Shown piece after piece: positions 27,921-35,945 of a stretch of 64,000 nt of DNA. Source of the stretch: Streptomyces sp. HUAS 15-9 (lineage in GTDB: Bacteria; Actinomycetota; Actinomycetes; Streptomycetales; Streptomycetaceae). The stretch spans positions 4,030,001-4,094,000 of the forward strand of contig NZ_CP106798.1 of assembly GCF_025642155.1 (NCBI RefSeq), read 5' to 3'. Positions within the stretch are counted from its first letter, which is position 1. Each line of letters begins with the position of its first letter. Made by a program: the position numbers and the translations under genes. The notes beneath the pieces were generated by a model. The model was not told the origin of the DNA, did no database searches, and saw only the letters and a program-made list of their open reading frames with translations.

Positions 27921-28568
27921 TTACTTGGCGGGCGGCGTGCTCTTCTTGGCCGTGGCCCTGCGCGGGGCCGGGGCCTTCTTGGCGACCGGCTTCTTCGCCG
28001 GGGCGGCCTCGGCGGCGGCCTCGGCCGGCTTCGGCTCGGACTTGGCCCGGTCCGGCTCACCCTTGGGCTCGACGGCGACGGCGAGCTCCTCGATCTCCTC
28101 GGCGGCCTCGCCGCGCCAGGCCCGCACGGTCTGCTCGCCGTGCTCGGCGACCTTCTCGTAGGTCTCCCGGGCCTTCACGGCGTACTCGGCGGCGACGCCG
28201 ACACCGCGCAGGGCGAGGTCCTGGGCGGACTCGCCGAGCTTCTTGAGGTCCGCGTCGATCGTGCTGCCAAGCTTCTTCAGGTCACCGTCGAGGGCACCGA
28301 TGAACTCGTTGACCCTGGCCTGGATGGTCTCCTGGGCCTCCTTGGCCTTGGCACCGGCCTCCTTGGCACGCGCGGCCGCCTTCTCCTGCACGGCCTTGGG
28401 GTCGGTGTTGCGGACGGCCTCGATACGGGCCGGGGCCTCGGAGCGCAGCTGCTCGACCAGCGCGGGCACCTTCTTGGCCTGCTGGAACGCCAGGTCGGCG
28501 GTGCCGGCCGCGAAGTAGAGCGGGGTCGGGTCGCTCAAGGTCTTGCGCAGATCGTCGGTGATGGCCAT
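27921..28568 (-). CDS. Heparin-binding haemagglutinin (HbhA)-like protein
   Basis: A 215-residue helical protein. The N-terminal half resembles HbhA (PLYFAAGTADLAFQQAKKVP), with coiled-coil-prone Ala/Lys/Glu repeats (AAARAKEAGAKAKEAQE) in the middle and a C-terminal Lys/Ala/Pro tail (PAKKPVAKKAPAPRR), which in mycobacterial HbhA binds heparan sulphate. In Streptomyces the tail more likely contacts nucleic acid or acidic polymers. It is next to an XRE regulator, as in other actinobacteria. Confidence 0.85.
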   Translation of the reverse strand: MAITDDLRKTLSDPTPLYFAAGTADLAFQQAKKVPALVEQLRSEAPARIEAVRNTDPKAVQEKAAARAKEAGAKAKEAQETIQARVNEFIGALDGDLKKLGSTIDADLKKLGESAQDLALRGVGVAAEYAVKARETYEKVAEHGEQTVRAWRGEAAEEIEELAVAVEPKGEPDRAKSEPKPAEAAAEAAPAKKPVAKKAPAPRRATAKKSTPPAK

Positions 28569-28645
28569 GGTGAGGGTCCTCCCGGATTCACATTCGGCTG
28601 AGGGTCTTGTGGTCCGCAGTCGGGCGGCCGGCGCCCTGGTCCGGT

Positions 28646-29110
28646 TCAGCTGGCCGTCTGCTGCGGATCGGCTTCGCTCGTGTCGGCCGTGCGGGTGCCG
28701 CGCACGGTGGTGTCGTCGTGGGGCCGGGTCTCCTCCGTACCGTCGCCGTCCGCGACGCCTGCGAATCCGTTCTCCTTGCGAAAGGACTCGTAGATCTGCA
28801 GCAGCACCTGCTTCTGCCGCTCGTTGAGCGTGGGATCGGCGAGGATGACGGCGCGCGTCTCCACCTCGTCCAGGTCCCGCTCGGCGTCGAGGATGCCGGC
28901 GCGGACGTACAACGTCTCGGCGGAGATCCGCAGGGCCTTGGCGACCTGCTGCAACACCTCCGCGCTCGGCTTGCGCAGCCCGCGCTCGATCTGGCTCAGG
29001 TACGGATTGGACACCCCGGCGGCATCGGCGAGCTGCCTGAGCGACAGCTGCGCACTGCGACGCTGCTCGCGCAGATACTCACCGAGATTGCCGACGTTGA
29101 GCGATGCCAT
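28646..29110 (-). CDS. XRE-family transcriptional regulator (154 aa)
   Basis: The helix-turn-helix is at about residues 9-65: LGEYLREQRRSAQLSLRQLA, then DAAGVSNPYLSQIERGLRKP. The C-terminal part is helical (VLLQIYESFRKENGF), suggesting dimerisation, with a disordered acidic end. The ATG at 29110 (MASLNV) follows AAGGTGGGGG. A longer in-frame start is unlikely. A 26-bp palindrome just upstream is the obvious candidate for autoregulation. Confidence 0.88.
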   Translation of the reverse strand: MASLNVGNLGEYLREQRRSAQLSLRQLADAAGVSNPYLSQIERGLRKPSAEVLQQVAKALRISAETLYVRAGILDAERDLDEVETRAVILADPTLNERQKQVLLQIYESFRKENGFAGVADGDGTEETRPHDDTTVRGTRTADTSEADPQQTAS

Positions 29111-29137
29111 GCCCCCACCTTGCCCCACCCCCGCTAA

Positions 29138-29163
29138 CAATTGCAAGCACCTGCTTGCAATTG
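29138..29163. promoter_or_regulatory. 26-bp perfect palindrome, probable XRE operator
   Basis: CAATTGCAAGCA (29138-29149), spacer CC, TGCTTGCAATTG (29152-29163). Both 12-bp arms match exactly and are strikingly AT-rich for this genome. It begins 28 nt before the XRE start codon, where an autoregulator would block transcription. Confidence 0.82.
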
Positions 29164-29219
29164 TGCGTCACGCCACTTGTGCGGGGGCTCTACTCGGCGG
29201 CTGTCCGGTCCCAGCGATG

Positions 29220-29278
29220 TGTAGGCAGTCCCGCTCTTCTGTGGGCAAGCGGACCACTGTCCCGGTCATCTGTAGGCA
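29220..29278 (+). repeat. Three TGTRGGCA repeats, possible IS21-type end remnant
   Basis: TGTAGGCA (29220), TGTGGGCA (29240) and TGTAGGCA (29271), each preceded by a T/C-rich TCCC-containing stretch. Multiple short terminal repeats are typical of IS21-family ends. No transposase is present beside them. Confidence 0.35.
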
Positions 29279-29359
29279 AGTTCCGGGGTGTTCCAGTGGA
29301 GGACTCGGCAGCCGCATCGGCACCTTCGTGCGCAGAGTCGCTCGACCCTCCGCGCTGCT

Positions 29360-30070
29360 ATGACTGTCAGACCCCTGATGTTGGATGCAGACGTGACCAT
29401 CCACGATGTCGCTCGGCGACTGCCCGAGATTCCCGCGCTTCGCGACCACTGCCGCTCGATGGCGATGCTGGAAGCGATACTCAGCCCGGACTGGGCCGAT
29501 CGGCACTACTCCTTCGACACACACTGGTCCGCCGGGGAAGAGATGACCTCGATGCGCGACGGTTCGGGAGACGAGTTTTCCATCGTGTTCTCGGCCATCG
29601 GTGCCTACATTCGTGGCTTCGCCCACGAGTCACACATGAGTCCCTATGCCAATGACGGACCCTGGCCCGGCGTGCTGGACGACGTCCCGGAAGCCTTCCG
29701 CTCCTGCGTCGAGGAGCCCGCGTTCGCCAACGAGGACGGAATGCCCGTCGTGACCGCCTGCGCATGGCGGGAGGTGGGCGACGGAGCTTGGAATGTGGGG
29801 ACGATCGAGTTTCCTGACGACGGTGCCAGCGATCCGGATGGCTCCGAGCACTTGTTCCAGCTGCTGACCGATCGGTCTCCGGAAGCCTTCCAGCGCTTCG
29901 CCGAGGACTACTACGAAATCCCGGTGTCCCTCGCAGCCATCCAGCACGTATTTGCACTGCGTCCCCTGACGAGCGAGGTGGTTGCGGCTTTGAACCCCGA
30001 GGTCGCGATGGACGCCCTGGCAAAGGACACTGCCGAGATCGGCTACCCGCTGGGCGACGAAGCCGCCTAA
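29360..30070 (+). CDS. Orphan hypothetical protein (236 aa)
   Basis: An acidic, soluble protein without signal peptide, membrane segment or recognisable motif. It has many aromatic and acidic clusters (DWADRHYSFDTHW, SGDEFSIVFSAIGAY, WNVGTIEFPDDGASDPDGSE), giving it the look of a SUKH-type or other immunity protein, but I cannot assign a family. No ribosome-binding site is seen at the ATG 29360 or at the alternative ATG 29378. It sits at the edge of the VapBC/IS patch and may be recently acquired. Confidence 0.65.
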   Translation: MTVRPLMLDADVTIHDVARRLPEIPALRDHCRSMAMLEAILSPDWADRHYSFDTHWSAGEEMTSMRDGSGDEFSIVFSAIGAYIRGFAHESHMSPYANDGPWPGVLDDVPEAFRSCVEEPAFANEDGMPVVTACAWREVGDGAWNVGTIEFPDDGASDPDGSEHLFQLLTDRSPEAFQRFAEDYYEIPVSLAAIQHVFALRPLTSEVVAALNPEVAMDALAKDTAEIGYPLGDEAA

Positions 30071-30448
30071 CGCCAGAAGAGCTGCCTACGGGTTGAGTGG
30101 GACACCAGCCATCAACTCATCCCAAACAACCGTAGGCACCGCAGGTCAGGACATCGCCCCGCCCACACTTATCTGAGACAGGACAGCGGCCTCTGTCCTG
30201 TCCGTTCCCAGTGTTTGTGCGGACTCCCACGGAATCTGCTCGGCGATGTGATCGGGTCCCGGTCGATCTGCGCAGCGAGGTCTCTCGCAGGTTGTCCTGC
30301 AGGCGCCGCACGACGAAGACGAACTCCGCGCCTGGCCTGTCAGAAGCGTCGCCCACGTCTTCCACGACGTACCCCGCTGTCGGCTCGGCCGGGTGCGTGA
30401 TGAAGGCGGGGCTCCGGTGTACTCGCGTGTCCACGACGGCCAAGGGCG
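30071..30448. other. 378-bp gap with a 10-bp hairpin, no supported gene
   Basis: GACAGGACAG (30177-30186) pairs perfectly with CTGTCCTGTC (30193-30202), loop CGGCCT, which may terminate vapBC transcription. An ORF of 108 codons on the minus strand (30117-30443) ends across this hairpin and lacks a ribosome-binding site. It could be a decayed gene. Confidence 0.5.
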
Positions 30449-30868
30449 CTAGAGGCCTGGAGCGTTGCGCACATTCCGCTCACTGACGTCGGGCAGGAAG
30501 CGGGCCACAGTGACGAAATCAGCGTCGTCGTGCAGTACAACCAGTCCATGATGCACGGCGGTCGCGCAGATCATCAGGTCAAGCGGCCCGGCCGCACCGA
30601 GGGCCCCCTTCTCGGCGAGCGCGTACTGCGCTGTGTCGACCCAGTCCCACAACCTCTTCGGGAGAGGTACGTCAGGGTACAGATCCGTGAACATCTCCCC
30701 CATGGCCTCGTACTCCACCGCGTTGCGCGCTGAGCGCCGGAACTCGGCCCGCTGGGCAGCGCACGACCCGATGGCCCGGAGGGTGGTGGTCTCCAGCCAC
30801 GCGTCCCTCAGCTGCTCCTCGCGCAGGAGGCGCCACAGACCCGAGGAGTCGAGCAGGTAGTGGATCAC
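30449..30868 (-). CDS. VapC-type PIN-domain toxin
   Basis: A 139-residue PIN ribonuclease. The first catalytic Asp is in HYLLDSSGLW (D7), an acidic residue lies in EYEAMGEMF, and the last acidic cluster is in PLDLMICATAVHHG, with DDADF near the end. PIN toxins cleave tRNA or rRNA. The GTG at 30868 overlaps the vapB stop by 4 nt (GTGA), so it is made only with antitoxin. The longer open frame upstream overlaps vapB and is not coding. Confidence 0.88.
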   Translation of the reverse strand: MIHYLLDSSGLWRLLREEQLRDAWLETTTLRAIGSCAAQRAEFRRSARNAVEYEAMGEMFTDLYPDVPLPKRLWDWVDTAQYALAEKGALGAAGPLDLMICATAVHHGLVVLHDDADFVTVARFLPDVSERNVRNAPGL

Positions 30869-31086
30869 GCGCCACCCTGCTTGTCCTCGACGCGGCGCTG
30901 CTGCCAGCCCTCGTAGTCCCACTGCTGGGCGGCGTGGAAGTGCTTGGCTACGAGCGCGGCACGCTCATGGCGTTCGGCGTACTCGCGAAGTGCGGCATTG
31001 ACCACATCCTTCTTGGTGCCACCACCGGCGACACGCATGGCCTTCTCCAGCGCATCGTCATCAAGGTCGATCGTCGTCACGCTCAT
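30865..31086 (-). CDS. VapB-type antitoxin
   Basis: A 73-residue protein with an N-terminal ribbon-helix-helix (TTIDLDDDALEKAMRVAG, then KKDVVNAALREYAERHERAA) and a flexible C-terminus (YEGWQQRRVEDKQ) that would wrap the toxin. The ATG has AAAGGAG upstream. An 8-bp inverted repeat spans the start codon, RBS and upstream region, so the pair probably represses itself. Confidence 0.88.
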   Translation of the reverse strand: MSVTTIDLDDDALEKAMRVAGGGTKKDVVNAALREYAERHERAALVAKHFHAAQQWDYEGWQQRRVEDKQGGA

Positions 31087-31121
31087 ACTGGACTCCTTTA
31101 TTCAAGGGCAATATCCAGTAT
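31085..31121. promoter_or_regulatory. Inverted repeat spanning the vapB start, probable operator
   Basis: ATACTGGA (31085-31092) and TCCAGTAT (31114-31121), exactly inverted around 21 nt. The spacer holds the ribosome-binding site (AAAGGAG, minus strand). Ribbon-helix-helix antitoxins bind such repeats. Confidence 0.7.
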
Positions 31122-31249
31122 ATGTATCCGCGGGGTGCACGTCTGTCACCGGCGCGTTCCGCCCCCAGACCTCCTGTCGTGGTTCGCTGAACGCCGACAG
31201 ACGAGGTCGCGGCTTCGCCCCGGGCGGACTGCATACCTTCATTTTCGGA

Positions 31250-32675
31250 GGTTGCGTCCAGGGAGATGGTGTACGGGTTCGACCTGATCCGGGGGTTTGC
31301 TCCGGCGTTGGGATGAGGCCCGCATAGATGAACGGCCACCGGCTGATCTTCGAGGTGTCGAAGCCCGAAGGAGATCAGCACGATGACCGCACCCGACAGT
31401 CTGCCCCTGCATGTCCTCGCCGAGGACAACCTCGCTGCGGCGAGTCCCGATCTGCTGCGCGCGATGGTCAAAACGTTCGCCGACGCGCTCATGTCCGCCG
31501 AGGCCGACGCCCTCTGCAACGCCGAATACGGGCAGGTCAGCGACGAGCGAGTCAACCACCGCAACGGATACCGCCCACGCGAGTGGGACACCCGGGCGGG
31601 CACCGTCGAACTCGCCATCCCCAAGCTCAGGTCCGGCAGTTACTTCCCGCACTGGCTGCTGGAGCGACGCCGGCGGGCCGAGCAGGCCCTCATCTCGGTG
31701 GTCGCCACCGCCTACCTGCTGGGCGTCTCGACCCGCCGAGTGGAGAAGCTCGCCGAGACCCTCGGCGTCACCCAGCTATCGAAGTCGCAGGTCAGCGCGA
31801 TGGCCAAGCACCTCGACGAGCAGGTCGCCGCGTTCCGTAATCGCCCCCTGGACGCAAGCCCTACGCGTTCGTCTGGGTGGACGCGCTCACGCAGAAGGTC
31901 CGCGAGGGCGGCCGGATCATCAACGTCCACGCGCTGATCGCGGTCGGCGTCAATGCCGACGGGCACCGCGAGATTCTCGGCCTGGACGTGGCCACCGCCG
32001 AAGACGGCGCCGGCTGGCTGGCCTTCCTGCGCTCACTGATCGCCCGCGGCCTGTCCGGCGTCCAACTGGTCATCTCCGACGCGCACATGGGCCTGGTCAA
32101 CGCGATCGGGGCCACCCTGCCCGGCGCGAGCTGGCAGCGATGCCGTACTCACTACGCCCGCGCACTGCTCAGCCAGGTCCCCAAGTCGGCCCAGCCGTGG
32201 GTGGCCACCCTGCTGCGGACCGTCTTCGAACAGCCCGACACCGAAGCCGTCCAGGCCCAGATGCGCCACGTCCTCGATGCCCTGGAAGCCAAGTTCCCCA
32301 AAGCCGCAGCCCACTTGGACGCCGCTCAGGGCGACGTGCTGGCGTTCACCGCGTTCCCGCGCGAGAGCTGGCGGCAGATCTGGTCGAACAACCCGCAGGA
32401 ACGACTCAACAAGGAGATCCGCCGCCGCACCGATGTGGTCGGCATCTTCCCCGACCGCACCGCCCTGATCCGCCTGGTCGGCGCGGTGCTGGCCGAGCAG
32501 AACGACGAGTGGACCGAAGCCCGCCGCTACATGGGACTCGACCTCCTGGCCAAGGCCCGCCTCCACCCGATCGAGTCAGAAACCGACGAGACCGTCCTCC
32601 CGACCGAACTCACCGCATAGCCTCAAAACGAGATCACCGAGTGGCCGTCGATACACCACTCCAGCGGACGTGACC
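31250..32675 (+). mobile_element. IS256-family insertion sequence with defective transposase
   Basis: About 1.43 kb. The left end GGTTGCGTCC...GGTGTA (31250-31275) and the inverted right end GGTCACGTCC...GGTGTA (32675 back to 32650) agree at 16 of 26 positions, including both terminal GG and the ATGGTGTA/GTGGTGTA block. Flanks TTTTCGGA (31242-31249) and CATTCGGA (32676-32683) share the last 6 of 8 bases, consistent with an aged target duplication. The transposase inside is frameshifted, so the element is probably immobile on its own. Confidence 0.75.
31383..32620 (+). pseudogene. IS256-family (Mutator-like) transposase, frameshifted
   Basis: The first part (31383-31862) runs MTAPDSLPLHVLAEDN... 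through the N-terminal DNA-binding region to RNRPLDA. From there the expected frame continues in the next register (FVWVDALTQKVREGG... to 32620). One base is missing at about 31859-31861. All three DDE residues survive but are split by the shift: D in WVDALTQ, D in VISDAHMG, E in PQERLNKEIRRRT. Without the shift it would be about 413 residues, normal for the family. Confidence 0.85.
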
Positions 32676-33045
32676 CATTCGGACGCCGCACCCTCCCAGA
32701 GTTGCCAAAAAGGGTGGGGCGCCAAGCGCTCAATGGTTCGTCGGTCAGTAGGCGTGTCCGCCGCTCGTGGTCACCGATTGGGACCACACCAGCCCACCCA
32801 CAAGCAGGCACACACCGTTCAGATCCACTGGGCCGCCCGGCTTCGGCCCGTCCCAGCAGAGCTGACAAAGCCCAGCTCGGAGACACCTCATCCATTCAGA
32901 TCTTTTGGGAACGGACAATAGGTGTCGTATTTGCACGACAACTGTCGTCATCCGGGTCCGGCCTCTTGGTGCAGGTGCTTTTGGGCCAGCCTCCGCGAGT
33001 CGCCGAGAAACGGCGCTGTCGGTGGGCTCTGCCAGGGTGTGCGTC
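32676..33045. other. 370-bp region between IS and NUDIX gene
   Basis: No gene I can support. Two minus-strand ORFs of 68 and 90 codons overlap but show no motif or ribosome-binding site. The right part holds an alternating hexamer cluster described separately. Confidence 0.5.
32923..32948. promoter_or_regulatory. TGTCGT/ACGACA alternating repeats before the NUDIX gene
   Basis: TGTCGT (32923), ACGACA (32935), TGTCGT (32943) give two overlapping inverted repeats 6 and 2 nt apart, about 100 nt before the gene start. Could be an operator or promoter-proximal hairpin. Confidence 0.4.
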
Positions 33046-33546
33046 GTGGATGAATTGGTGGAGCGTGTCGACGGTCAAGATCGCGTGCTGAAGGTGGTCA
33101 GCCGTCGCGAGGCCATCCGGGAGGGTTGGCTGCACCGGGTCGCCGTGACGGTGTGTGGTGATGAGCGTGGACGGATCCTCGTCCACCGACGGTCGGAGCA
33201 GGTATCGCGTTTCCCCGGACTCTATGAGGTCGAGGTCGGTGGCGCCGCAAATGTCGGCGAGTCCTATGAACAGGCCGCCGCGCGGGAGCTGACCGAAGAG
33301 CTGGGCATTCGTGTGCTGCCGCGCTTGCTGTTCACGTTCCTCAACCGCAGCGGTTTGAGTCCTCACTGGCTCGGCGTGCACGAAGCCGTGGTGCCGGACA
33401 CCGTGACCGCCGATCCCGATGAGGTCGCCTGGCATGGCTGGCTGACCGAGCCGGAGCTCGACTCGGCCCTGTTGGAGTGGCGCTTCACCCCCGACAGCCA
33501 CGAGGTCTTCAGCCGGTATCTCGCGTTCCGGAGCGCGCAGTCCTGA
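33046..33546 (+). CDS. NUDIX hydrolase (YfcD-like)
   Basis: A 166-residue protein with a complete NUDIX box: GAANVGESYEQAAARELTEE followed by LGI (G-x5-E-x7-REUxEExGU). Residues 1-30 (VDELVERVDGQDRVLKVVSR) fit the YfcD/IDI-like subgroup that cleaves nucleoside diphosphate or isoprenoid diphosphate substrates. The exact substrate is unknown. GTG 33046 is chosen because homology starts there and AGGG lies about 8 nt upstream. The open frame to 32905 is probably non-coding. Confidence 0.85.
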   Translation: MDELVERVDGQDRVLKVVSRREAIREGWLHRVAVTVCGDERGRILVHRRSEQVSRFPGLYEVEVGGAANVGESYEQAAARELTEELGIRVLPRLLFTFLNRSGLSPHWLGVHEAVVPDTVTADPDEVAWHGWLTEPELDSALLEWRFTPDSHEVFSRYLAFRSAQS

Positions 33547-33577
33547 CCTCTCTCGCCTCTCGGGCTGGGATGCCTGC

Positions 33578-33826
33578 TTGCGGCCAACGCGCCTTGTGAG
33601 AGCGGCTGATCGTGATAGGGAGTACGGATGCTTGGTCGACTCCCGCTCGTTGAGCAACTCCCACACCGGCACGATCGGCGGCGAGATCGCCGTCGAGGTG
33701 ACCAACCCGTACGAACTGGTGCCCCTGGGCGACGGCTCCTGGCTCACCGACGGCCCCGACGGCAACCCCGTCCGCTGGTCACCCAACGTCACATGGACCG
33801 GCTGTTCGTCCGCAGCCACTCCCTGA
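33578..33826 (+). other. Possible gene remnant (82 codons)
   Basis: The central part reads like protein (EIAVEVTNPYELVPLGDGSW, then DGPDGNPVRWSP) but there is no clear start or ribosome-binding site, and its end overlaps the convergent HAD-like gene by 38 nt. It could be a decayed fragment of a longer gene. Confidence 0.25.
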
Positions 33827-34286
33827 CCGCCGTGAGGTCGGCGTCCGTGATGCCGTAGGAGTGCTCGACGCGGTGCAGGAGCACGGGTCGGCGGTGGTGT
33901 GCGGCGACCCAGGCGCGGTCGGCCTCGGTGATCTCGTCGTCGAGCCACACGAACGGGCGGTCGCCCGCCCAGTCGACCAGGGGCCGGGTCTTCCAGTGCA
34001 GCAGGGGCGGCGGCTCGTCCTCGTCCGGCCACTCCACGACCGGCAGCGGGGGCAGGCCGAGCCAGGGTGAGACGACGTCGTTCGCGTCGTCCATCCATGT
34101 GGTGGCCCACACCAGTTCGCAGCCCAGCGCCGCCAGCCGCGGGCCGAGGGCGGGGTCGATCCGGGACAGGAGCGGGTGGTCGGTGACGGCCTGCGGAGGG
34201 ACGGCGGCCGCCTCGTACCGCGGATACGGGCGGTCGGTCGCTCCGAACGGGATGAGCGGGCCGTCGACGTCGAGGAAGAGAAGCAT
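33789..34286 (-). CDS. HAD-superfamily-like protein
   Basis: A 165-residue protein with HAD motif I at the N-terminus (MLLFLDVDGPLIPFG, two Asp), motif II/III-like ELVWATTWMDDAN and the acidic motif IV region FVWLDDEITEADR. It lacks a cap insertion and resembles the secondary-hydrolase family often annotated HAD domain-containing in Streptomyces. It should be a Mg-dependent phosphatase or relative. Only 12 nt separates its start from the stop of the RraA-like gene upstream. Confidence 0.8.
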   Translation of the reverse strand: MLLFLDVDGPLIPFGATDRPYPRYEAAAVPPQAVTDHPLLSRIDPALGPRLAALGCELVWATTWMDDANDVVSPWLGLPPLPVVEWPDEDEPPPLLHWKTRPLVDWAGDRPFVWLDDEITEADRAWVAAHHRRPVLLHRVEHSYGITDADLTAVREWLRTNSRSM

Positions 34287-34298
34287 CAGCAGTAAGGA

Positions 34299-34922
34299 TC
34301 AGCCATCGAAGCCGTTCGCGCCGAGAATCATGTCGATACGGGCCCGGTGCTTCGCCTCCCAGATGTCGAGCGTCTCGGCGGCCTCCGCGGCGAGCTTGGC
34401 GTGGGCGTCCGCGAGCACCTGCGTCCGCCGGGCGTCCGGCACGACCACCACACCCTCCTCGTCGGCGACGACCACATCTCCGGCGCCGATGCGCACACCC
34501 CCGCACCTGACGCGCTCGTTCAGCGGCCGTACGGCCTTCTTCTCGCCCGGGATCGGGATGACACCGCGTGCGAACACCGGGAAGGACATGTCGCGCACCT
34601 CGGCCAGGTCGCGGATCAGCCCGTCGGCGACGAAGGCGGCGATGCCGCGGCGCTGGGCCACCGCGCAGACGTTTCCGCCCGCCAGCGCGTAGTCCAGGTC
34701 CCCCGACTCCACGACGATCACCGAGCCGGGCCGGGCACGGTGGATCGCCGCGTGGAGCATCAGGTTGTCCCCCGGAGGGCAACTGACCGTGAACGCCGGA
34801 CCGGCGACCCGCGGGACGAGGTCCCACAGCGGCCGTATGCCGATGTCCATGACCTGCGCGCGGCCCAGGAGGTCGGCGAGGGTGGTCGTGGGGATGCCCT
34901 GAAAGTCGGTGGCGTCAGTCAT
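34299..34922 (-). CDS. RraA-family protein (4-hydroxy-4-methyl-2-oxoglutarate aldolase/RNase E inhibitor-like)
   Basis: A 207-residue protein with the RraA fold: TTTLADLLGR near the start, the phosphate/oxalate-site loop PPGDNLMLHAAIHRARPGSV, the Gly-rich GNVCAVAQRRGIAAFVADGLIRDL with the metal-binding Arg-Asp (RDL), and AGDVVVADEEGVVVVP. Such proteins either cleave HMG-type keto acids or inhibit RNase E. Context cannot decide. The ATG at 34922 has no ribosome-binding site but a TACTGT box 7 nt upstream. Confidence 0.88.
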   Translation of the reverse strand: MTDATDFQGIPTTTLADLLGRAQVMDIGIRPLWDLVPRVAGPAFTVSCPPGDNLMLHAAIHRARPGSVIVVESGDLDYALAGGNVCAVAQRRGIAAFVADGLIRDLAEVRDMSFPVFARGVIPIPGEKKAVRPLNERVRCGGVRIGAGDVVVADEEGVVVVPDARRTQVLADAHAKLAAEAAETLDIWEAKHRARIDMILGANGFDG

Positions 34923-34929
34923 GCGAGGG

Positions 34930-34935
34930 ACAGTA
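34930..34935 (-). promoter_or_regulatory. -10 hexamer upstream of the RraA-like gene
   Basis: TACTGT on the minus strand, 7 nt before the ATG, with no ribosome-binding site. Confidence 0.5.
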
Positions 34936-35084
34936 GCGTCCCCGTCATGACTGCCGGGTCGGCCAAGGGCCGCGAGCGAGTTGGGTACCCGGCCTCCGAG
35001 TGAGGCCGGGGCGGGCCAGGGGCCCGCCGCTTCTTCCTCCGCGCACACGCACACCATCCGCAGAGGAAGAAGAAAGAAGAAAGA

Positions 35085-35924
35085 GTGCCCAACGACTTCA
35101 ACCAGCAGATAATCGACGAGTTCCGCGCCCACCACGGCCGTGTCGGCGGCCATTTCGAGGGCGCCCGCCTGCTCCTGCTGACCACCACCGGCTCCCGTAC
35201 CGGCACCCCGCACACCACCCCCGTCGGCTACCTCCCCGACGGCGACCGGGTCCTGGTCATCGCCTCGGCGGGCGGCTCCCCCAGGCACCCGGACTGGTTC
35301 CACAACCTCCGCGTGCATCCCCGGGTGACCGTCGAGAGCGGCGTGTTCACCTACGAGGCACGGGCCGTCGTGCTCGACGGCGAGGAGCGCGACCGTGCTT
35401 TCGCGCGAGCGGTCGAGGCCGACCCGGGCTGGGCCGCGTACCAGGAGAAGACGGACCGGGTGATTCCCGTCGTAGCGCTGTACGAGATCGCCAAGGGCGG
35501 TCCGCCGCACATCGCCGCCGGGTCACCGGGCGAGGCCATCCGGCTCGTGCACGACGCCTTCCGGCGCGAACTCGCCCTGATCCGGGATGAAATGGCGGAT
35601 GGCAACGGGTCCGCGCTCGGCGCGCAGCTCCGCGTCAACTGCCTGACCTTCTGCCAGGGCCTGCACAACCACCACACCGGCGAGGACACCGTCCTGTTCC
35701 CGCACCTCGCCGGCCTCCACCCGCAGCTCGCCCCGGTCCTGGAACGTCTGCGCACGGAGCACGAGCACATCGCCGACCTCGTCGAGCGGCTGCGCGGTGC
35801 GGTGTCCGGCGCGAGTACCGATCCGGCGGCCGCCCGCGCCGAGGTGGAGCGGCTGACGGACGAGCTGGAGGCCCATCTCGCTTACGAGGAGGAGCAGTTG
35901 GTCCCGCTGCTCGACGCCGTCTGA
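35085..35924 (+). CDS. F420-dependent nitroreductase-like / hemerythrin fusion
   Basis: A 279-residue two-domain protein. Residues 1-140 match the deazaflavin-dependent nitroreductase (DUF385/Ddn) family: LLLLTTTGSRTGTPHTTPVGY, then HPDWFHNLRVHPRVTVE. Residues 145-279 form a hemerythrin four-helix bundle: VHDAFRRELALIRDEM, LHNHHTGEDTVLFPHL, TEHEHIADLVERL, AHLAYEEEQLVPLLD, each with the His/Glu/Asp iron ligands. It suggests an F420H2-driven reaction linked to a di-iron oxygen sensor. It starts with GTG after GAAGAAAG. Confidence 0.85.
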   Translation: MPNDFNQQIIDEFRAHHGRVGGHFEGARLLLLTTTGSRTGTPHTTPVGYLPDGDRVLVIASAGGSPRHPDWFHNLRVHPRVTVESGVFTYEARAVVLDGEERDRAFARAVEADPGWAAYQEKTDRVIPVVALYEIAKGGPPHIAAGSPGEAIRLVHDAFRRELALIRDEMADGNGSALGAQLRVNCLTFCQGLHNHHTGEDTVLFPHLAGLHPQLAPVLERLRTEHEHIADLVERLRGAVSGASTDPAAARAEVERLTDELEAHLAYEEEQLVPLLDAV

Positions 35925-35945
35925 GCCTCACGGGCGGCCGCCGAC

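Noticed and set aside
30117..30443. 108-codon minus-strand ORF downstream of vapC
   Set aside because: Central part is protein-like but there is no ribosome-binding site, no motif, and a hairpin lies inside. Treated as possible decay, not as a gene.
33028..34827. 643-codon minus-strand ORF over 32896-34827
   Set aside because: Crosses the NUDIX gene antisense and the HAD/RraA genes out of frame; Arg/Pro/Gly-rich shadow typical of high-GC DNA.
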